Position numbers and translations under genes: made by a program. Below the pieces are notes generated by a model. It was not told where the DNA came from and ran no database searches. It worked only from the letters and a program-made list of their open reading frames with translations. A stretch of 64,000 nucleotides of DNA from Moringa oleifera (Eukaryota; Streptophyta; Magnoliopsida; Brassicales; Moringaceae), in NCBI GenBank assembly GCA_021397835.1, contig JAJFZO010000605.1, positions 310,001-374,000 of the forward strand. Direction: 5' to 3'. Of this stretch, positions 59,311 to 64,000 are shown piece by piece (the stretch's first letter is position 1; the number at the start of each line of letters is the position of its first letter).

Positions 59311-61517
59311 GTTGTCGACCAGACAAGTAGGATGAATTCAGTCGTACAAGATCAAATGCAATCTCTGCGACTTGATCAAAGAGAGAAAAACAAGCCTAAA
59401 ATATTCCTCAAATTTTGTTATGAACTACATGATGATATTCAATTGAAATGTGGTCCAGCAGCACAACATTGGAAAACATGAAAATAGAAGAAACAGCTAT
59501 TTGTCACGAACGGGTGTCCAGGAATAGTAAGAGACGCATCAACTGAGAAGTAGAAAGTACGTGGCGTCTCCCTTATATGGAGACTAAGACTAAGGAAAGC
59601 AATAAAGTTGAAAAATTTCTTTGTTTTTCTGTTTTCCACGTTGTTTCTCGGCAACCAAACAGATAACCATAACCCACAGAACAAGTCACAGTATGTGCCT
59701 CTCTTTCCAATTGAAACTCTATTTCTCCCTTCTCTCAGAATTTCACAGGCATATCACTTAAATGCTCAGGGAAGTTTCAATTTTGAAGTCAGAAAATGCA
59801 GAGGACGGAATTGACAATCACGAAAGTTAAGAACCATATCTCAACTATAAGACGAACATAAAAGCAAGCCATTTCTCTTAGCTTTCCAATGTTTTCACAG
59901 CAACCAATCAGATAGGGTAACAATGCGGTCAAGTTTCAGCAGAGAAATTAAACATCATTGAACACCGACATTACCTGAGGTATGTCGGAGAGAAACCAAA
60001 CTAATGGCTACCAATCTGCTTAATGCTTCAAATGAAGTGATCCCTGGTGAATAGGTTTTGAAATGCTAAGGGAGACAAGCAAATAAACACTGAGAATGCC
60101 GTCAGTGTTGCAGTGGCCTGGCGGTGGCAGGTGTGCATATGATGAAGAATCGATTGATCATGACTTACTCGTCAACAACAAGGGCCAAAGGCCCAAACTT
60201 GGTTCGTTATAGCTTTATTGCTGGGTCCACGTTTCTCATGTTACTGCTCTCAGTAATGATTGCGTCCATCGCGACTGTACATAACAAAGCCACGTGATTC
60301 TATTGAAACCATAACATTATTACTTGGAAATCCCATGTGACATTGATACCATTGGCGATAATCACCGAGATGTCTTCGGCTGTGCAGTGGAGTTGTATGA
60401 ATAATGCCCGTGATATAGACCATTTATGGTCAATGTGAAGCTTTATCTATTTACTGAAGGAGTCATAATCACCAAAACCCAACGCCTTTATCACATGGTT
60501 ATTGCTCTGCAATGTCAGTTTCAATGTGAGTCATGGAACCCAATTGCCCGAACCAGAGATTTAACTAGGGAGATCAAAGTTGGTGAAGAGTTGCTTTCAA
60601 GGCATGAATTAACTAGCAACCCAAATACCAGAGAGGCACTTGATCAGCCATGTTGTAACAGGGACCATAGGAGCCATGTTCCTGTTGGCCACTGTCCGTA
60701 GCGCACATGAGGTAGACATTCCTTGAGGCCTTTTTATCCCCAAAAACACTGAAAAGTCACAGGAATGCATGGTTTCATATTCGTTTGTTTGCATTCAATG
60801 CATTTGTATTTGCTGAATCATTTTCTGGTTCATATTCTGTCCCCAGAAGACTATTTACGACCTTTGGAATGGTTCCCATTCCTTCTTGTCTCTGTTTTCT
60901 TTTCTTGGTTACAATAATGGTATTTTGAACTGAATTCAGCCTCTTTCCTGAAGTAAAGTAAGAAAAAGCAAAGAAGATTCCACTAATAGAAATGTTTTCC
61001 AAAAGTAACTTCTGGTGTAAATGGACCTTATTTTTCCCATATTATTGGAACAGGGTAGGAAGCATTAGAGCCTTGATTATGGATGCCCGACTTGACTAGC
61101 AAAAAAAGAGAGTCCCCACGTCATTAACTCCTGTCAAACACAAGAATCTTCGTACCTAGATCTGCAAAGGATTTTCATCTGCATGTACAGGGCAACCATT
61201 GATGTAAGCCAGGTTGCTTGAGTACTCCTTTCAAGGAGAAGAAATACATATGAAGACGTAATTATATTGTGACATGGCCCCTTGATTGAGATGTTTTCAG
61301 CATATGAAAAAGGCAAATGAATAGCTAATAAGTTTAATGTACCATAACGTTTTAAAGAGGATTTGAAACTGAGAAAGACCCATCTGTCACAGTGAAAAAA
61401 AAAAAAAAAAAGAGAAACAGACTGGAAGAATAAACGTTGACAATGTAAGTTCAATAAAAATCTTCAGCTAGCAATGTAACAATTCTTATTCGCAGTTTGA
61501 GCTGCATTAGTAATGCT
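59311..61517. other. Spacer between MATE promoter and AAE paralogue
   Basis: Both neighbours are on the minus strand. The right end is the probable 3' untranslated region of the AAE paralogue, and the left end is the MATE promoter side. Open frames near 60426-60701 and 61134-61454 have no recognisable features and are treated as chance. No repeats stand out beyond short A/T runs. Confidence 0.55.
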
Positions 61518-62945
61518 TCACAAGCCACAGGCTTTCTCCCTGAGAATGAACTTATGCACCTTTCCAGTGAAGTTGATGGGTAAATCAGCAAAAACTATAG
61601 TCTGGGGAACCATAAAATGCGGCAATCTGTTTCCACAAAACTCAACCATCTCTTCAGTACTAGCACCATACCCCTCCTTCAGCTTCACAAAGGCACAAGG
61701 TGTTGCCTTCAATTGCTCATCAGGCTTCCCAACAACTGCAGCCTCCAAAACCTTTGGGTGACTTAGCAACACTGCTTCCACTTCTATTGTGCTTACAGTC
61801 TGTCCCCCGGATATTATAACATCCTTGGCTCTGTCCTTCAGTTGAATGTTACCATCTGGGTCTCTAACTCCAACATCTCCAGTCCTGAACCATCCTTTGT
61901 TGAGTGCTTCTTCGGTGGCTTTTGGGTTTTTGTAGTATCCTGACATCAAAGTATTGCCTCTAAGCATGATCTCACCAGTGGTTTTCCCATCACGGGGTAT
62001 GCTCTTCATGGTGGTAGGATCTTTAACGTCGACTTCAATCATGCTCAATCTTTGAAGCCCTTGGCATTCTTTACTTCTTTTATGTTCACAGTCACATTTC
62101 TGTCTCCAGGGACTAACAATCACTGGACCAAGTGCCTCCGTCATGCCATAGGCAGCGAAAACAGTGAAACCCAATTCTTCAATCATAGCAAGAACATTAG
62201 GCATTGGCAGGACGCCGGCGATGATCATCTTAACCTTGCAAGGAAGAGGCCTGGTCAGGTAGCTAGGTGGTGCGTCGGCCAGTGTTTTCAAGAGGGTGGG
62301 TGCACCACACAAGTGAGTTGCCTTGTGAACAAGTATTGAACTGAATATGGTTTTCGCTGTCACATTTCTAAGGCAGATGTTAATGCCACCAAGAGCAGCC
62401 ATTGCCCAAGTTAAGCACCACCCATTGCATCTGAACATGTCCACTGTCCACAGAAACACCGGCGTCTGTCCCAAGTCATACCGAAAAATTGCTGCCATTG
62501 AGTTCAGATAGGCAGCTCTGTGGCTGTAAACCACTCCTTTAGGGTTCCCTGTTGAGCCTGAAGTATAGTTCACTGAAATTGGATCACATTCCTGGTTTGG
62601 TCTGACGATTTCAAAATCAGCTCTTCCCATTGCAAGAAGACCATTGTACTCCAAATCACTCGACTTGGGCACGAGGGCCATTGCATCAGTTGTTTTGTCA
62701 CACTCTTGGATTAGAACGACGACTGGAGGTTTACTGGTTTTGAAGAAGAGTATATCAAGTGCTTTGGAGACAAGTTCCACGAACTGATAATCCACAAAGA
62801 TGAGCTTCGCCTCCAGCGTCTCCAGTATTAAGGCTAACATGGCTGCATCCAACCTAACGTTCAGTGCAGAAAGAACTGCCCCAGCCATGGGGACTGCAAA
62901 GTGTAGCTCATACAGTGCTGGCACGTTAGGAGCCAAAGCTGCAAC
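61518..62945 (-). CDS. Diverged acyl-activating enzyme paralogue (3' exon only)
   Basis: One large exon of 475 codons plus stop begins after an AAGCAG acceptor at VAALAPNVPALYEL, exactly where exon 2 of the AAE2-like gene starts. The N-terminal exon (about 100 residues) is not visible in the last 1 kb, so the gene is partial here. Kept motifs: phosphate loop [47 protein letters not shown] and the catalytic Lys in FTGKVHKF. Changed against AAE2: PMFHCNGW becomes VDMFRCNGW (His to Arg, codon at 62430-62432), TGGSPPPP becomes IAGVLPMP, and SGGENIS becomes SGGQTVS. There is no SKL-type end. Adenylation may be possible, but the acyl pocket has changed, so its substrate or activity is uncertain. 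It is a paralogue of the gene at 50.3 kb in opposite orientation. Confidence 0.85.
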   Translation of the reverse strand, partial: VAALAPNVPALYELHFAVPMAGAVLSALNVRLDAAMLALILETLEAKLIFVDYQFVELVSKALDILFFKTSKPPVVVLIQECDKTTDAMALVPKSSDLEYNGLLAMGRADFEIVRPNQECDPISVNYTSGSTGNPKGVVYSHRAAYLNSMAAIFRYDLGQTPVFLWTVDMFRCNGWCLTWAMAALGGINICLRNVTAKTIFSSILVHKATHLCGAPTLLKTLADAPPSYLTRPLPCKVKMIIAGVLPMPNVLAMIEELGFTVFAAYGMTEALGPVIVSPWRQKCDCEHKRSKECQGLQRLSMIEVDVKDPTTMKSIPRDGKTTGEIMLRGNTLMSGYYKNPKATEEALNKGWFRTGDVGVRDPDGNIQLKDRAKDVIISGGQTVSTIEVEAVLLSHPKVLEAAVVGKPDEQLKATPCAFVKLKEGYGASTEEMVEFCGNRLPHFMVPQTIVFADLPINFTGKVHKFILREKACGL

Positions 62946-64000
62946 CTGCTTGTTATTGTTCAAGGGAAAAATCGAACATCTATGAGCTTATAAAACTTAT
63001 TTGCCAACTATTGGGCTCAGTACATTCAACAGATTAAACATTCATGCTAAATCATGAGGCCAAGTCAGACAACGAACCACGTTCATGAAATTATGATTTT
63101 CTGAGTTTTAATCTGTTGGTGTTTCTGAATCATTTAATCCCTAACTTTTTTGTTTTTTTTTTTTTCCCTCTTTTGTCTCTTTCCCTGTATGAATGGCTAC
63201 CCAAAGAATATTGTAGGTGTTGACAACATTTATATTCTATAGTATTAAATTAAGATATGGATCTTTCATGACAAACTGGTTAATTAAGGGAGTCAGCACA
63301 TGATTCTTCCCGAAATAGAAACTGGCCAGGCCTTTTCCTTCACATCATTTACTAATCTGAAGTCAATCTCTACTGGGCTCAGTGCTCTCTCTCTCTCTCC
63401 TTCTAGTCAAAGAAAATCAGAACCCAGGAAAGTTTTGAATCCTGGATATGCTAAGCTCCCTTCACTGACAAAAACAGCCAGGCAATCTCCAGGTCCCAGT
63501 TTCTAAATCCCAAGCATAAAACCTAAAGAGTTCTCCTGTAAAGACCTAATAATAAGCAGAGACCACAAGCTTCTGGGCGTTCTAGTTACATGCACAAACA
63601 TAAGCCACACATGGGTCCACGAGGATTCATGTAAACAAAGTAAGGGTATAAAGATTATAAAGATTTTCTGTCAGACATGAATTTGTATTAAAATTTTTAT
63701 ATAATATTATTGTTATAATATTATTATATTAATATAAAATACATAAAACAATACTAAATCTTTAGTTTGAGTAATTATCATATATATTAATATTTTTTTA
63801 AAAATCCAATATAGCTCAAATTATATTAAAAAAAAAACAAAAGCTAAAGGAAAAAAGAAAAAAACTTTTGTGGGTCGGTGCCCTTCGTGGAAGGTAGTGT
63901 GCCTTAAGAATAGTTAAATTGTAGGCAAAGGTGGCTTTAAATTCTACTATTTATGAAATTCACATTAGATCATTGACTTTTGTATTGTAGCATGGCCTAG
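62946..64000. other. Intron or upstream region of AAE paralogue
   Basis: No AAE first exon is recognisable on the minus strand. A CT repeat lies at 63388-63399. From about 63660 the DNA becomes AT-rich. The expected first exon must lie beyond the window, unless it has been lost. Confidence 0.5.

Noticed and set aside
60426..60701. 91-codon plus-strand open frame in the MATE-AAE spacer
   Set aside because: No recognisable domain or splice context; composition like the surrounding non-coding DNA.
25142..62945. Biosynthetic gene cluster (AAE, SSL, MATE, AAE, SERAT)
   Set aside because: SSL plus transporter plus acyl-CoA ligases looks cluster-like, but AAE2, PSAT and SERAT3 are explained by old conserved gene order, there is no P450, terpene synthase or methyltransferase, and SSL proteins rarely make alkaloids.
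63300..63506. 68-codon plus-strand open frame as possible AAE first exon
   Set aside because: Wrong strand and no AAE N-terminal motif; the AAE paralogue reads on the minus strand.
1..64000. Search for tRNA, rRNA, CRISPR arrays, intact LTR elements or viral genes
   Set aside because: Read by eye, no B-box-like tRNA core, regular spaced repeats, long terminal repeats or transposase, integrase or polymerase frames were found. A tRNAscan and repeat-library search would be the decisive check.

Overview
The window is nuclear DNA from a flowering plant, almost certainly a eudicot. It has AT-rich intergenic DNA, genes split by many short GT-AG introns, and every recognisable protein belongs to a plant family. 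I rebuilt gene models by joining exons at splice sites and checking that the reading frame stays open from start to stop. Eleven genes are complete within the window. Two are cut by its edges. All are ordinary chromosomal genes; I see no prokaryotic, viral, CRISPR, rRNA or tRNA feature.

Layout. 1-1.2 kb (-): 5' part of a SAC7/RHD4-like phosphoinositide phosphatase. 2.7-3.4 kb (-): a small one-finger C2H2 protein with an AT-hook and EAR motifs, with two tandem GC-rich hairpins past its stop. 4.4-10.1 kb (-): a DSK2/ubiquilin shuttle receptor. 10.1-13.3 kb: AT-rich spacer with a foldback element. 13.3-19.6 kb (+): an organelle-type poly(A) polymerase / CCA-transferase-like protein. 21.4-24.4 kb (+): a B2-type cyclin behind a cluster of MSA motifs. 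25.1-26.4 kb (+): plastid phosphoserine aminotransferase, without introns. 27.6-36.0 kb (-): a 21-exon GRIP-domain golgin. 38.6-41.2 kb (-): a SERAT3-type serine acetyltransferase. 43.8-46.7 kb (+): a regulatory-type subunit of mitochondrial NAD-isocitrate dehydrogenase. 47.6-49.1 kb (-): a short SBP-box (SPL) transcription factor. 50.3-52.5 kb (+): an AAE2-like acyl-activating enzyme. 52.7-54.4 kb (-): a strictosidine-synthase-like protein. 55.3-59.3 kb (-): a plastid-type MATE transporter. 61.5-62.9 kb (-): the large 3' exon of a second, diverged acyl-activating enzyme.

How the genes relate. They are separate transcription units, not an operon or an obvious biosynthetic cluster. From memory, many of the same families are neighbours in Arabidopsis around At2g17130-At2g17650, with a duplicate block near At4g35260-At4g35640, so this looks like a conserved ancestral block. 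One pair is metabolically linked: phosphoserine aminotransferase makes the serine precursor and serine acetyltransferase spends serine on cysteine synthesis.

The most notable items are the tandem hairpins behind the zinc-finger gene, two related AT-rich foldback elements about 25 kb apart, the diverged acyl-activating paralogue, the SPL gene with no visible miR156 site, and the conserved gene block. I did not find a clearly new biological system.
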